64,000 nucleotides of DNA. It comes from Lamellibrachia columna. Taxonomy: Eukaryota > Annelida > Polychaeta > Sabellida > Siboglinidae. Positions 53,901 through 63,110 of this stretch are shown piece by piece. Position 1 is the stretch's first letter. Every line of letters begins with the position of its first letter. Below the pieces are notes generated by a model that saw nothing but the letters and a program-made list of their open reading frames with translations, was not told the DNA's origin and did not search any database. The DNA lies in assembly GCA_963662155.1 (NCBI GenBank), contig OY759261.1:6133661-6197660 (forward strand), in the 5' to 3' direction. The translations under genes and the position numbers were made by a program.

Positions 53901-55437
53901 TACCATATTACTTAATTTAAACAACTATTTTTTCAGAAATAAGTAAACCTTATGTAACTTGCACTTACTATTCAACATATGAACAAATGAAATATATTTT
54001 TAACATTTCATTCAAACTTAATTAAAAAAAATTATTAAAATTTCTTTATTCACATTTTTTATTCAAATGTTATTTTAAAACAAGATTCCATTAAAAAAAT
54101 TATTTCTTTTATCAAATATGCAAGATAACTGATTATATGGTTAAATATGACAAATATTATTCTCTAGTCTATACAGGTGCATTTTTTTATACTTTGATTG
54201 CGTCGTCTGAAGTTTAACTTACTCTTTTGCAGCCGCGGGTACATTCTGCAGCAGCTGAGTGTTGATTGAGGCAGCCGCCGGAGTGCCATCTATTGGCACT
54301 TCCAACTTCGATGCCTGCAATAACAAATACAACCACTAGTTGAACACCAACAATGTAACAAAGGCACTTAAGTAGGCAGAAAATTAAAGTTTGGGGAAAA
54401 TATCATAATATATTTTGTGCTCATTTTATGTAATGATTTGAACTGTAAAACATGCTGCCACCTAGCAGAGAGACCTGGCACTGTGTTATTTAGTTTATCC
54501 AGGCTCTGTGTGATGGCACTACTGCTGGGTAATATTCACAAATATGGCTCAAATATGACATATAAAAATATAACCCGTTTGAGTTAGAATTTCACATTGT
54601 TTCACTGGATAATATACGTCGACCAAATGTAACCACAATTTTACCAAAGATCCAATCAGATCGAAGCTCAACAAAGCTTTAAAATTAAGCAACATGTTTG
54701 GAATTGTTCGTTAGACATCTTTATAAAAAAAAAATTATAATGGGAAAAATCTGTGCCTAGTTAGGCAGATGGGAATAGGAGTCTTAAAACAGGAAAGTTT
54801 GTATTACGAATACTGGTACGGGAAAAAAACCAACTAGAATTAGTTTCATACCTTAGCATCGACGTCTCCGATGTCCACTCCTCCCTCGTGATGGAAGAGG
54901 ATCGTGTCTCCGCCGCGACTTGAGTAGATACACACGTAGAACTCTTCATTCTAATAACAGAAAAACATCAACATTAACTGTAACATGAGCTGCTATTGAA
55001 CGAGTGACTTTTTACATCTTCCATGCAAATGACACCATTGTCTGTAATATTTTGTTGGACTAACAACTTTTGACTATCATCTTTACAGGATGTTTTACAC
55101 CATTTTTTTTTTTTCTAAACAAAATCGTAACTATGACAGATATACTGCCATCGACAGCTACATTTAGATAATAGAAACATCCAATGTCCATAAATATGTA
55201 ATGTGTATTTCTACAAAGATTAGTAATCATGTTTACTGAATTATTCATTAATTTACTTAAAGAATCATGTCCAGATATATTTTATTTGTTCTATGGCACA
55301 TTATATTAACTAAATAATAAAAATTTTAATCTTTGTTTTTCAAATAAAATTGAAATGATATTCCAGTGACGTACCTGGGCATGGGCAACAAATGGCTCGA
55401 TGATAAAGTTCTTCAACTTTCCACAGGCTGTGCCAAC
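20907..55437 (-). CDS. ACLY: ATP-citrate synthase (ATP-citrate lyase), 30 exons in window, 5' partial
   Basis: Cytosolic homotetramer: citrate + CoA + ATP gives acetyl-CoA + oxaloacetate + ADP + phosphate, supplying acetyl-CoA for lipid synthesis and protein acetylation. Minus-strand exons: 55375-55437, 54852-54950, 54223-54314, 53679-53758, 52698-52828, 51797-51915, 50966-51102, 50190-50251, 48596-48713, 47383-47528, (46345-46356, 44289-44300, 43357-43401: cassette candidates), 41929-42039, 39955-40088, 39572-39624, 36733-36848, 36015-36119, 35278-35369, 34370-34474, 33998-34190, 30629-30756, 29868-29961, 28646-28800, 27276-27426, 26006-26149, 25441-25554, 24699-24781, 22372-22448, 20907-21001. 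All have AG/GT borders and matching phases; the sum is 1022 codons including TAG. Human ACLY is 1101 residues; about 95 N-terminal residues are missing, and their exons were not found up to 64000. Confidence 0.95.
21002..22371 (-). other. ACLY last intron
   Basis: AT-rich intron with no recognised element. Short frames only. Confidence 0.7.
22390..23727 (-). repeat. 58-bp array copying the start of an ACLY exon and its 3' splice site, about 23 copies
   Basis: The exon at 22372-22448 begins AGAGGAGGCCCA. Upstream of it (minus strand) its first 52 bases recur about 22 more times, each followed by TTGTAG. Each unit's own coding text GGCTTGTTTGTG plus TTGTAG therefore makes the pyrimidine-rich 3' splice site for the next unit. 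Read in the ACLY frame, a unit ends in TAG, so use of any acceptor but the last would truncate the protein. Units differ at few positions (for example GTACCCATG/GTAATCATG). Confidence 0.9.
24611..24735 (-). repeat. Three 37-bp copies of an ACLY 5' splice site
   Basis: The exon 24699-24781 ends GACTGTTTTACAAG|GTAAGT. The segment from ATAGTGACTG through the donor to about 18 bases into the intron recurs twice downstream, giving GTAAGT donors after 24699, 24662 and 24625. All three match the consensus equally well. The 37-bp steps would shift the frame if a distal donor were used. Confidence 0.9.
27422..27900 (-). repeat. 68-bp array copying an ACLY 3' splice site, about 7 copies
   Basis: Each unit contains, on the minus strand, the pyrimidine tract, GTCAACCACAG acceptor and the first four exon bases ACTG of the exon 27276-27426. 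The exon-proximal copy and one other read GTCATCCACAG. Six extra acceptor copies thus lie upstream of the real one. Confidence 0.88.
27934..28253. repeat. Two intronic tandem repeats (32 bp x 4; 22 bp x 5)
   Basis: AGTTTAAGTGATACATGTAG type at 27934-28068 and TATGTCATAGTATATACAGC type at 28140-28253, both inside the ACLY intron upstream of exon 27276-27426. Confidence 0.9.
28820..29206 (+). mobile_element. Non-autonomous Helitron
   Basis: Starts TCTTACTATAATCC after an A and ends CTAG before a T, preceded by an imperfect hairpin (CCCGTCC...GCATGGG). This is the TC...hairpin...CTRR structure inserted between A and T that rolling-circle Helitrons use. It has no coding capacity. A second copy at 38449-39523 shares the 5' end, middle (GTGTACAT, GCTTTGCATCTC) and 3' end. 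Confidence 0.75.
30005..30250. repeat. 22-bp array upstream of an ACLY acceptor
   Basis: About 11 copies of CACTAAACCTGTTAGGCACTGG (22 bp), beginning 44 bases upstream of the acceptor of exon 29868-29961. On the minus strand each unit contains CCTAACA, which resembles a branch-point sequence. Confidence 0.88.
30629..30756 (-). CDS. ACLY: ACLY exon with the autophosphorylated histidine
   Basis: Begins in phase 0 with [20 protein letters not shown]. The His in FGHAG is the residue that carries phosphate during catalysis (human His760). It lies only four residues after the preceding exon's E|V junction, where the donor array sits. The exon ends ...FDELGELIK with donor GTGAGT and joins 29868-29961 ([16 protein letters not shown] to PMDFNWAR). 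Confidence 0.95.
31015..32085. repeat. 38-bp intronic minisatellite
   Basis: About 27 units of GTTTGAGATTAGGCAGGAGT + CTGTAGTATAATATAGGT. Those at 31015-31420 carry a longer TTTGTAGTATTACTG variant. It lies in the ACLY intron between exons 30629 and 33998. Confidence 0.92.
32486..34012 (-). repeat. 30-bp array of an ACLY exon end plus 5' splice site, 51 copies
   Basis: Minus-strand unit: ATGTTCACGTCTGAG (last 15 coding bases, MFTSE) followed by GTATTGCTCTCTCAT. The unit at 34012-33983 is the genuine exon end; 50 more follow into the intron. Most keep GAG|GTATTG. Variants include AAGTCTGAG, TCGGAG and GTTG|TATTG units. A 2-bp loss near 33086 and a 1-bp loss near 32765 change the period. Because 30 is a multiple of three and no unit contains a stop, the coding frame stays open for about 31 units ([10 protein letters not shown] per unit) until about 33071. 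Confidence 0.95.
33998..40088 (-). CDS. ACLY: ACLY exons for the CoA-binding (succinyl-CoA-ligase alpha-like) part
   Basis: Seven exons (39955-40088, 39572-39624, 36733-36848, 36015-36119, 35278-35369, 34370-34474, 33998-34190). Landmarks in order: [108 protein letters not shown], then [45 protein letters not shown]. The last exon ends in the first unit of the 30-bp splice-donor array (see 32486-34012). Phases are continuous throughout. Confidence 0.94.
34822..35195. repeat. 41-bp intronic array inside a dispersed repeat
   Basis: About nine copies of GGTTACCACCCACAGTAACA + CGCCCCAGACGGCCAGGACAA. The flanks (AACAAGACTGCCACCCA and GCCACTGGCTTATCA...GTCCAAT) match a dispersed sequence at 12764-12850 that lacks the array. 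Confidence 0.88.
36137..36256. repeat. Two intronic 50-bp direct repeats
   Basis: TTTTACATACATGTTCAACA... through GGCTAGGTCCCA occurs twice head to tail just upstream of ACLY exon 36015-36119. Confidence 0.85.
36849..38448 (-). other. ACLY intron segment
   Basis: Holds a dispersed fragment at 36945-37030 (also at 49165-49260 and, shorter, at 18555). Otherwise nothing supported. Confidence 0.6.
38449..39523 (+). mobile_element. Non-autonomous Helitron with internal 28-bp arrays and a 521-bp duplication
   Basis: 5' TCTTACTATAACCC and 3' hairpin CCCATCC-AAA-GGGTGGG followed by TATTTTTCCTAG|T. Internally, CAGGCACCAAACTGTCAGGG + GTTCATCT (28 bp) is repeated about 13 times at 38527-38890 and 5 times at 39050-39190. 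The block from AACCCAGGAAGTGTAC to ATTGTTCACA is present twice (offset about 521 bp), so the element duplicated internally. It lies in an ACLY intron. Confidence 0.72.
40240..40478 (-). mobile_element. tRNA-derived SINE
   Basis: On the minus strand the head reads CAGTGGCGGAGTGGTTAGAA (A-box region) then CTCAATCGAGAGAACC and GGTTCAAATC (B box), followed by a body with ATGAGTACCTGG shared with the SINE at 15003. Confidence 0.7.
40478..41105 (-). repeat. 72-bp array made from the SINE's tRNA-like head, about 8-9 copies
   Basis: Each unit repeats the A-box and anticodon-arm part of the neighbouring SINE (AGTGGTTAGAATGTCAGGCT...). The B box is replaced by GGTTTTGAGATCACC. The last full copy (41020-41075) retains GGTTCAAATC and a stretch of SINE body. 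It lies in the ACLY intron between exons 39955 and 41929. Confidence 0.85.
41929..42039 (-). CDS. ACLY: ACLY linker exon
   Basis: 37 codons, phase 0 both sides: begins [13 protein letters not shown], then a low-complexity Gly/Ala/Asn stretch, ends AAAGDK. Ser/Thr-Pro and Pro-Ser content matches the phosphorylated linker between the ATP-grasp and CoA-binding parts of ACLY (human Thr447/Ser451/Ser455 region). Good acceptor (GATTGTAG) and donor (GTAATG). Confidence 0.8.
43357..43401 (-). CDS. ACLY: Candidate 45-nt ACLY cassette exon ([15 protein letters not shown])
   Basis: Acceptor CCCCTGTAG at 43402-43410 and donor GTCAGT at 43351-43356, phase 0 at both ends, 15 codons. Joined to the next exon it would give VRRPSDSP, a basophilic-kinase-type RRPS site. 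Including or skipping it keeps the frame. Human ACLY has an alternative exon in this linker, so a cassette exon here is plausible. It is not supported by homology of the peptide itself. Confidence 0.45.
43810..44270. repeat. 45-bp intronic array
   Basis: About 10-11 copies of CACAGTATTCCATAGCTCCA + CCACATTCCACAGCATTGAACCA, directly downstream of the microexon at 44289-44300. All minus frames stay open ([20 protein letters not shown] type), which is a property of the repeat. Confidence 0.9.
44289..44300 (-). CDS. ACLY: Candidate 12-nt ACLY microexon
   Basis: GCGAAGCCGCAG follows a good acceptor (TTTTTACAG) and precedes GTGTGT. Phase 0, adding AKPQ. The human linker has a comparable basic KKAKPAMPQ stretch, which supports it modestly. 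Downstream of it (minus strand) the intron carries a 45-bp array (43810-44270). Confidence 0.5.
45380..45645. repeat. 21-bp intronic array
   Basis: About 13 copies of GTGCTGATACACTTTAAGTGC in the intron between the two 12-nt microexons. Confidence 0.88.
46345..46356 (-). CDS. ACLY: Candidate 12-nt ACLY microexon
   Basis: GGGCTGCTGCAG sits between a CCACCAG acceptor and a GTACTG donor, is phase 0, and would add GLLQ to the linker between the two halves of ACLY. It falls where animal ACLY has its variable, phosphorylated linker. The evidence is splice sites and phase only. Confidence 0.4.
47383..55437 (-). CDS. ACLY: ACLY exons for the citrate-binding/ATP-grasp (succinyl-CoA-ligase beta-like) half
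   Basis: Ten exons from 55437 to 47383. They carry [15 protein letters not shown], then EEFYVCIY...[24 protein letters not shown] (metal/nucleotide-binding region), [10 protein letters not shown] and [32 protein letters not shown], the citrate-side [57 protein letters not shown] and [20 protein letters not shown] follow. Every exon joins in phase. The exon at 52698-52828 ends GCG|GTCAGT, an unusual but workable donor also used at 43357. An array of 41-bp repeats (55490-55690) lies about 50 bases upstream of the first exon here. Confidence 0.93.
47568..48180. repeat. 37-bp array just upstream of an ACLY acceptor
   Basis: About 16 copies of CATGGACCACTGCAGGGAGT + CTGCTACAACATTGCTC, starting about 40 bases upstream of the acceptor of exon 47383-47528. 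On the minus strand each unit has GTTGTAG and CTGCAG, possible decoy acceptors. Confidence 0.9.
48180..48470 (-). mobile_element. tRNA-derived SINE copy
   Basis: On the minus strand: GGATTCAAGTCC B-box-like sequence near 48415, then CACTTTGCCTGTGTCTTTCG and GGGGAAGTAAAACATCCCAC, matching the body of the plus-strand copy at 8441. Its 3' end abuts the 37-bp array. Confidence 0.62.
49250..49900. repeat. 50-bp array at the end of a dispersed repeat
   Basis: Thirteen near-identical copies of CATGGAGTGACTCGCACCAC + ACCACAATCAGATCCCCATCCGTAGGTGGT. It grows out of a dispersed sequence (49165-49260) that is present at 36945-37090 as a single copy without the array. Confidence 0.92.
50364..50930 (+). 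mobile_element. Tc1/mariner-type transposase fragment
   Basis: The frame at about 50640-50760 reads [17 protein letters not shown] then [14 protein letters not shown], like the GRPR AT-hook and second helix-turn-helix of Tc1-like transposases. The catalytic DDE part is missing. An AT-rich start ACTGAACAAAAAAAGGAAAT at 50364 could be the inverted-repeat end. Truncated and inactive, inside an ACLY intron. Confidence 0.55.
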
Positions 55438-55489
55438 CTAAGACAGAAAAATTACAGTTGTGAAATATTTTACACAAATTAAACAACTA

Positions 55490-55690
55490 CGCACAGCTCA
55501 GAGATCATCATATACAGAAAGATACAACTATGTACAGCTCAGAGATCATCATATCTAGAATGATACAACTATGTACATATCAGAGATCATCATATCTAGA
55601 ATGATACAACTATGTACATATCAGAGATCATCATATCTAGAATGATACAACTATGTACAGCTCAGAGATCATCATATCCAGAATGATACA
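55490..55690. repeat. 41-bp intronic array
   Basis: About five copies of CTCAGAGATCATCATATCTA + GAATGATACAACTATGTACAG, 50 bases upstream of the first ACLY exon in the window. Confidence 0.88.
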
Positions 55691-55699
55691 ACTACTTCA

Positions 55700-58600
55700 A
55701 CTGCTGCAACCATTCCGTTGTTAGCTGAGGATTAGTGGTGGATTACTAGTGGATTAATGGTGGATTACATGGGAGTAGTGATAATGTACAAACAACAGTT
55801 AGTTCAATGTTTCAGCGAACTGAACACTGGGCTGCAAAAATAAATTTAATCAAACAGTTCTACTAAAGATATGACTAGTGTGTAACTTCTATACTATTCC
55901 TAAGACACAGATGAATATCACTGCATTCCCATCACTGTCAGGGTGGCTCCAATTACACTAAATCAAATCAATTACAATTTCTTTTCATTTCAATTACACT
56001 TCTAAAATTGTCAAATTAATTACTCAATTTAAATTACAATTACATGTGTGTTAAACTAACTGTTTATTCCAAAACCGTAATCAGTATTTGTTATTTATAC
56101 AGCATTTGTGTTGCTGGGTTTGTGTATTTTGTATGATATGTAATAGAATACTGTAATTAATTGTATTTAATAGAATTTTTGCAATTACGTGAACATAATC
56201 AGTGCGGTTACATTTACCAAAACCAGAATGACTTACAATTACAACATTTTGTTTGTAATCAATTACATCTACATACACTGGACCCAGCCCTTGTCAGTAC
56301 ACATCTTAATCTACTTGCAGTACTATTACATCACGTTGTAGTTGTCAATCCTATTAGCTGGATATCAAGTGGCTTAAGTAGATGTTATGCATTTCTGTTG
56401 ATCGTTTCGTCCCTGTGAATGGTAGACAGAGGATGACATTACAATTCACCAACCAAGACTCCTGCCTAAGTGTTCGTTACAGGAAGACTCTAAACATCAA
56501 CTATGGCATTTTGAATAGTGAAAGGACAACAAAGTCACTAGCGTGACACTGGATAGTACATAATACAGTACAAGTTGCAAGAAGATGAATATTTCACTTG
56601 ACACAAATCTAACAGATACATACACCCAGTTATGAAGTATAAAAATACATAATTGTTGAGTGAAAAATGCATGATCAGACAAAATATTAGGTATATAACA
56701 AAACAGTGTCAGGAGATTGCTCTAAGACTTCAATAGTCGCTCTTGAGGAGACACCTTATAAATTTAAACTAAACAAAGTTAACTGGTCAAATAAATTAAA
56801 TTTTTCCAACAAAATTAAAATAACAAGTATTGTGAATATTAAAAAGGAACATAATTGTATAAAACTAGGAGTGGATATTTAAAATAAAGGTATTGGCATA
56901 TTGATGTGCCTATTTCTCTGTATAGACGACTTAGAAGCAAATCAACATCTATCTATCTATCTATGACACACATTACAAAATCCCGAGTGAGCGTAACACT
57001 TAATAGCACTAAGAAACCAGCAACACTGATGAATCAGTGACAAACTGAATGTGACACGGTGTACTGTGTCTCAATGTGACACTGTCACACCTTCCTGGGC
57101 AGCTATGGTTGTGTTGTTATTCTACAGCAACGCCCACCTTATATAGGTCACCATCACTGTTAATTGTGCTGACAGTTCTAAACAATCCTAACAAACAATG
57201 TACAGCTGTAACAATGTTAATTGTGCTGACAGTTCTAAACAACCCTGACAAACAATGTACAGCTGTAACAATGTTAATTGTGCTGACAGTTGTAAACAAT
57301 CCTGACAAACAATGTACAGCTGTAACAATGTTAATTGTGCTGACAGTTCTAAACAATCCTGACAAACAATATACAGCTGTAACAATGTTAACACTTTCCT
57401 GGCCCGGCTGATCAAAATGGTCAAAAAACAATTTCAACAAATGTATCAAAAGATGACATGTAATCGAGTGCTTCGTTACAAACATTGATCATTCAGTATA
57501 GTTTTCAACATCTTTCAAGGCATGTCTACGAATACGCCCATCAGTTCGGATTTTTCCCATAAATTGGTTACAAACCTAGCATCATATTTTCATAACCAAC
57601 TCATGACCCTCTATTTGATCACTTTCATACCCAAGATTGGTGTTTCATCAAAGAAATGTTGACTGTGGGACAAAGTGTCCCTGAACATGCTCGCTGGCGC
57701 CTGTCATTTTCCACATGATTTTGGCAAGGCATTCCAGGCATATTAAGTTTGTTTCTGACTACACACTGGTCTGGGATTGTGGTGCAGTCATTTATTACTG
57801 TCGGACACAGCCAGTGCAAGGAACCCCCAAACTGGTGCTGCCCTGCACCAGAAACAAATACATCCAATATAATATTATATCTGCATTTGTCTTTATTATC
57901 TGGGATAACTGGCACTCCATGAGGTGGCACTGCCACCACATGTGTTGCATTGTGGGTAAACCAGTACCACATCCATTATGGCAGTCAGTGTAACATTCTG
58001 ATGTACATTGTAATGAATGCTATGTTAATAGAACGAAACAAGAGCCAATGTTGTGGTACTAACTGCAATGCCAATCACTCCCATTGGTCAGTATTTTGCC
58101 AAGAGCGTGGTTAATCGCGCTCCTACGACCGACACGAATGAGCATGAAGGAGCACTGGCGCAATTCCACTCCTCAAAACAGAAGGTATGATGGACCACAA
58201 GCAGTTTATTTATTTGAATTCAATCTGGGCTTATGCAGCATTAAGTGGATCCTATGTCACATTTGAAACACATCTGGACCTGTTTTACTGCACAAACGTA
58301 AGTCATGCAAGGACAATGGATCAAACAGGCGTCTGGGATGAGCCACTTGACTGATAATAACATGAGTGTTTACAGGCAAGATGCCAGAGTGTAGGTGTGT
58401 CAGACAAGAGTTAAATTTCAAGTATTTAATGCCGTGAGAACATCTGACTTGGGAGTCTGCCTTGCACAGTGTGTAACGTAAGGTTGCAAATTTCAAGGGC
58501 CAACTGTGCCTGTAACCTGAACATGTTGTGGGCCCTTCTAAACATTTGAAGCCACAACAAACACAACTAACTGTAATTAACTCTTCTTGGTATGTTTCCA

Positions 58601-60530
58601 CAAGATAAATAATAGTAAATTGATCCCAAAAAATAGTAAATCGGCCCAGCAGAACTTGTGGTGGTTGCAGACCTGTCATAAGATTCACAGGCCCTGGGTC
58701 GGTAATTATGGCCTTAGATGTTGAGTCTGGACCCAGTTCAAACACACTACAGCATCCATCCTTCCTTTTTGTTCCTCCCCCTCCCCCATCCCCCCTCCCC
58801 TCACTAGTGTTTCCCTTCGAAAGGGTGGTGTACAAGACTTGTATGACACACACAACAATCAAAAGAATAATGGGTTAGCAACAAATGTAGAAATTACACA
58901 CTTTTAAGTCAAACTGCAACAAGATGCTAGTGTTAAAAGTGTTATGTCTGAGCCATCTGTAAGTTTGTCTTTCTTGAAAGCCCTGTGGAAGACCAGGCGT
59001 TGGTTGTCTGATGTCTGGTTCTCATTAGGGTCCTCTATGCAGGAGAGTCATTATTTACTCATTAGTACATCAGACTTGCACTGCCAACAGATGACACAGT
59101 GATAGGACCTTGACCATCTGTCTATGTCTCTGGTCAAGCATGTATAGGTGAATAAAAGTGCAAGACCAAACAAGGGAAGAGTGTTGAGATATTAATCTGG
59201 TTTGTCTAATTGGTCAATTGTGGAAAATTAAATTACCAATTCAAACTAATCACTTCATGAAACTGAGGAAGTGCTGCCGAAAACGTGGTCAATTTGACTA
59301 GAACGCGTTGGGAATTGGTTTTATTTTCGTACTGGATAATCAGTTTGGCCAAACTGATTGATCATATAATAGGTTTGTGGGCGGCCAACATAAGTGTAAT
59401 GATAAGTGTTGCCGCTTATCGGATTTCACTAGATGCGACTGTAAACATTTAGGCTATTCGTGGTAAAATAAAATTCAAATTAACCAACTGTTGATAGAGT
59501 TTTAGGGATGGCTGTTAACGAGGGGTCATTTATAAAGCGTACGTAGTCTATCAATAAAAACACTTTCGAATGAACAGATAGTTGAATAGTCGACAGCGCC
59601 AAACAAACTTTTTTGATGCCATAACTAGCTTCGATAATCCAGGATCCACGATGTGGCGCCACTGTTTGTTACACACAAGACTTCCGTCATGTTCAGATAA
59701 CTCAGATAACAAGAACGAATCTCAACATGATTTTTTATATAGTCGAAAATGCTCAATCACACAAGATTGTAATCGATTAATTAATCGGATGCATGAACCA
59801 TCAATAGGAACAACGCCACTAGAACATAACCTGTGTTTAGTGTAAACTGGCTGAAAGAATATTTTGCCCAACTCTACCAGTATTGTAGATCCTGTGCAGA
59901 CTTGCCAGTGCCTCTGTGATCAATAGCAGCAGCACTTTGATTGTTACTAGTCTAATCTAGCAGGCCAATCGTTGATGATAATCTACTACTTCAGCCGACA
60001 TAATCCAATTTGTCTTTGAGCCAGAACACCAGGACTCCCTGAATCCCTAAATTATCCACCAATAATCAATACACACTCACTGAGGCATATAGGAAACAGG
60101 GTTAGTCACAGCTCAAGTCTTCGGCCTCTCTTGAGTCGTTACCAATGCAGAAAATCTTCATAGATTTCACCATCTACTGAGCAGGATCAATTCTGGTTGG
60201 CTGTGTGACATCACAGCAGTTCACTTATCCCTAGATGGTTCCCATATTGGTTCTAAGTAACACTGGATGACCCATATGTGGAACATAGAAAACTTTTATA
60301 TCAATGATCCCTCTCATGTTTCTTTCTGCAAATTAACCATTGGCCAGAGCAACTGACATGGTTGTGTTGGCTAAGATAACTAGTTAGAATCAGGACTCTG
60401 GGGTCAATTACATTGTTATTGCAATAATAATGCTTACATGTTTTCAAGTAATAGTAATAGAAGGCACATAACATAATGTAATAGTAATATAAGGCAATGT
60501 AATAGTAATTGAGCTATTACATTTCTATTA
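55700..60530. other. Probable ACLY intron or upstream region, little recognisable content
   Basis: No exon for the ACLY N-terminus was found here. A 57-bp tandem repeat (4 copies, ACAGCTGTAACAATGTTAAT type) lies at 57163-57395. Frames at 57625-57972 and 58257-58862 (minus) and 59582-59845 (plus) show no recognisable family. Confidence 0.5.
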
Positions 60531-60536
60531 CAAAGA

Positions 60537-61866
60537 CAATGGGTAAGGCAACCAATGGGTAAGGCAACCAATGGGTAAGACAACCAATGGGTAAGGCAAC
60601 CAATGGGTAAGGCAACCAATGGGTAAGACAACCAATGGGTAAGACAACCAATGGGTAAGACAACCAATGGGTAAGACAACCAATGGGTAAGGCAACCAAT
60701 GGGTAAGACAACCAATGGGTAAGGCAACCAATGGGTAAGGCAACCAATGGGTAAGGCAACCAATGGGTAAGGCAACCAATGGGTAAGGCAACCAATGGGT
60801 AAGGCAACCAATGGGTAAGGCAACCAATGGGTAAGACAACCAATGGGTAAGACAACCAATGGGTAAGACAACCAATGGGTAAGACAACCAACGGGTAAGG
60901 CAACCAACGGGTAAGGCAACCAACGGGTAAGACAACCAACGGGTAAGACAACCAACGGGTAAGGCAACCAACGGGTAAGGCAACCAACGGGTAAGACAAC
61001 CAACGGGTAAGACAACCAACGGGTAAGACAACCAACGGGTAAGACAACCAACGGGTAAGACAACCAACGGGTAAGGCAACCAACGGGTAAGGCAACCAAC
61101 GGGTAAGGCAACCAACGGGTAAGACAACCAACGGGTAAGGCAACCAACGGGTAAGGCAACCAACGGGTAAGACAACCAACGGGTAAGACAACCAACGGGT
61201 AAGACAACCAACGGGTAAGGCAACCAATGGGTAAGACAACCAATGGGTAAGACAACCAATGGGTAAGGCAACCAATGGGTAAGACAACCAACGGGTAAGA
61301 CAACCAACGGGTAAGACAACCAACGGGTAAGGCAACCAACGGGTAAGGCAACCAACGGGTAAGGCAACCAACGGGTAAGACAACCAACGGGTAAGGCAAC
61401 CAACGGGTAAGACAACCAACGGGTAAGGCAACCAACGGGTAAGACAACCAACGGGTAAGACAACCAACGGGTAAGACAACCAACGGGTAAGACAACCAAC
61501 GGGTAAGACAACCAATGGGTAAGGCAACCAATGGGTAAGACAACCAATGGGTAAGACAACCAATGGGTAAGGCAACCAATGGGTAAGACAACCAATGGGT
61601 AAGACAACCAATGGGTAAGACAACCAATGGGTAAGGCAACCAATGGGTAAGGCAACCAATGGGTAAGACAACCAATGGGTAAGACAACCAATGGGTAAGA
61701 CAACCAATGGGTAAGACAACCAATGGGTAAGACAACCAATGGGTAAGACAACCAATGGGTAAGACAACCAATGGGTAAGACAACCAATGGGTAAGACAAC
61801 CAATGGGTAAGGCAACCAATGGGTAAGACAACCAATGGGTAAGACAACCAATGGGTAAGACAACCA
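60537..61866 (+). repeat. 16-bp minisatellite, about 83 copies (array 1)
   Basis: Units GCAACCAATGGGTAAG / ACAACCAACGGGTAAG. The AAT and AAC versions are in blocks: AAT to about 60890, AAC to about 61220, a four-unit AAT patch, AAC to about 61510, AAT to the end. Long minus frames (439-477 codons) are artefacts of the 16-bp period. Confidence 0.95.
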
Positions 61867-62067
61867 AGGCTATGAAGTCATGTACAGGTTACACAAGTAA
61901 CTGTATTGATTCTTTGTATAAGTTGGTCAGAAGAAGGAGTTCAAATGAAATATTCTGCATTTTACCAAAGAGCCTAAGATAAGAGGTGACACCGCCCCAG
62001 TTTATTGTAATCCTATGGTCTGCCTGGTGCTCAGCTGTACTAAGCCAGGACATCTGACACCTCTGCC

Positions 62068-63110
62068 ATGAAAGATGGTGGAGAGATTTGCCCTGCAATA
62101 GGATGTTACAATACACATTACAACAGCAATGTGTCCATGTTCCGATTCCTGAGGATGCCCAAAGGTAACATTTATTAAATATGCCATCACAGTAATAAAA
62201 CATCTGCCAACAACTATGTGAACTACACACCCTATTATAACCCATCAGACTGTATTTACAGCAAATCCCTTGGCTTATCCCTGGTGTGAATTAGTGTAAT
62301 TAATGCAGATGACAGCACCATTGAAGCAACTAATATCAATGTTAGTAACATGATGTCTTGGGTCCGTGCACACACTCTCTGTCTGTTACAGTGTTAGCCA
62401 GTTAACACTCTGAATACTTCCATCTAATGAAAAGTGTTGATTATAATTAAACATTATTGTTTCGTTCCTCCTTATGTAATGTGTTTCCCAAACATTTATG
62501 ACTTATGTTGCCATAAAATGAAGCACAATCTCAAATTATAATGTATCATCTGCCACTCAGTCAGGATAGGCCTCTGGAATTATAATGTATCATCTGCCAC
62601 TCAGTCAGGATAGGCCTCTGGAATTATAATGTATCATCTGCCACTCAGTCAGGATAGGCCTCTGGAATTATAATGTATCATCTGCCACTCAAGTCAGGAT
62701 AGGCCTCTGGAATTATAATGTATCATCTGCCACTCAGTCAGGATAGGCCTCTGGAATTATAATGTATCATCTGCCACTCAGTCAGGATAGGCCTCTGGAA
62801 TTATAATGTATCATCTGCCACTCAGTCAGGATAGGCCTCTGGAATTATAATGTATCATCTGCCACTCAGTCAGGATAGGCCTCTGGAATTATTTGCTATA
62901 GCAGAAATTCTGTACGTATATTCTAGTACTTTGTATATAAAAATACACGTTGTGACAATTTGTAGATGGCAAAAGTGGGTGCAGAATGCAAGGCGTAGAG
63001 ATCTTCGTTCAATCACACCAGATCATCTCTACAAAAGTTATCACCTATGTGAGAATTATTTTGAAGAATCACAATTCAAAAACAAAGATAACAAGAAAGC
63101 TACCAATGGG
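62068..63110 (+). CDS. THAP-domain gene fragment, two exons
   Basis: Exon 1 at 62068-62164 (ATG, KDGGEICPAIGCYNTHYN, SMFRFLRMPK, donor GTAACA) has the CX4C-type start of a THAP C2CH zinc finger. Exon 2, from the acceptor AG at 62964-62965, contains WQKWVQNARRRDL, LYKSYHLCENYFEESQF, i.e. the Trp and the C-x2-H-like end of the domain (here C..N, with His replaced in HLCENYF). THAP domains bind DNA and are common in P-element-derived host proteins. The homology frame of exon 2 is off by one from the exon 1 phase, so an exon is missing or the gene is broken. Exon 2 runs into array 2 at AATGG|GTAAGG. Confidence 0.55.
62525..62890. repeat. 44-bp array in the THAP intron
   Basis: Eight copies of GGAATTATAATGTATCATCT + GCCACTCAGTCAGGATAGGCCTCT between the two THAP exons. 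Confidence 0.92.

Noticed and set aside
57625..58862. Minus frames of 115 and 201 codons
   Set aside because: No recognisable domain, atypical composition, no splice or promoter context; likely chance.
59258..59312. A second hammerhead-like motif (CTGAGGA ... GAAAACGTGGTC)
   Set aside because: The core is close, but the segment between does not form a stem II and there is no Penelope coding sequence or repeat partner nearby.
60434..61867. Very long open frames (up to 477 codons) in the 16-bp arrays
   Set aside because: Several minus frames are open at once and encode the same periodic peptide; this follows from a stop-free 16-bp unit and is not coding evidence.
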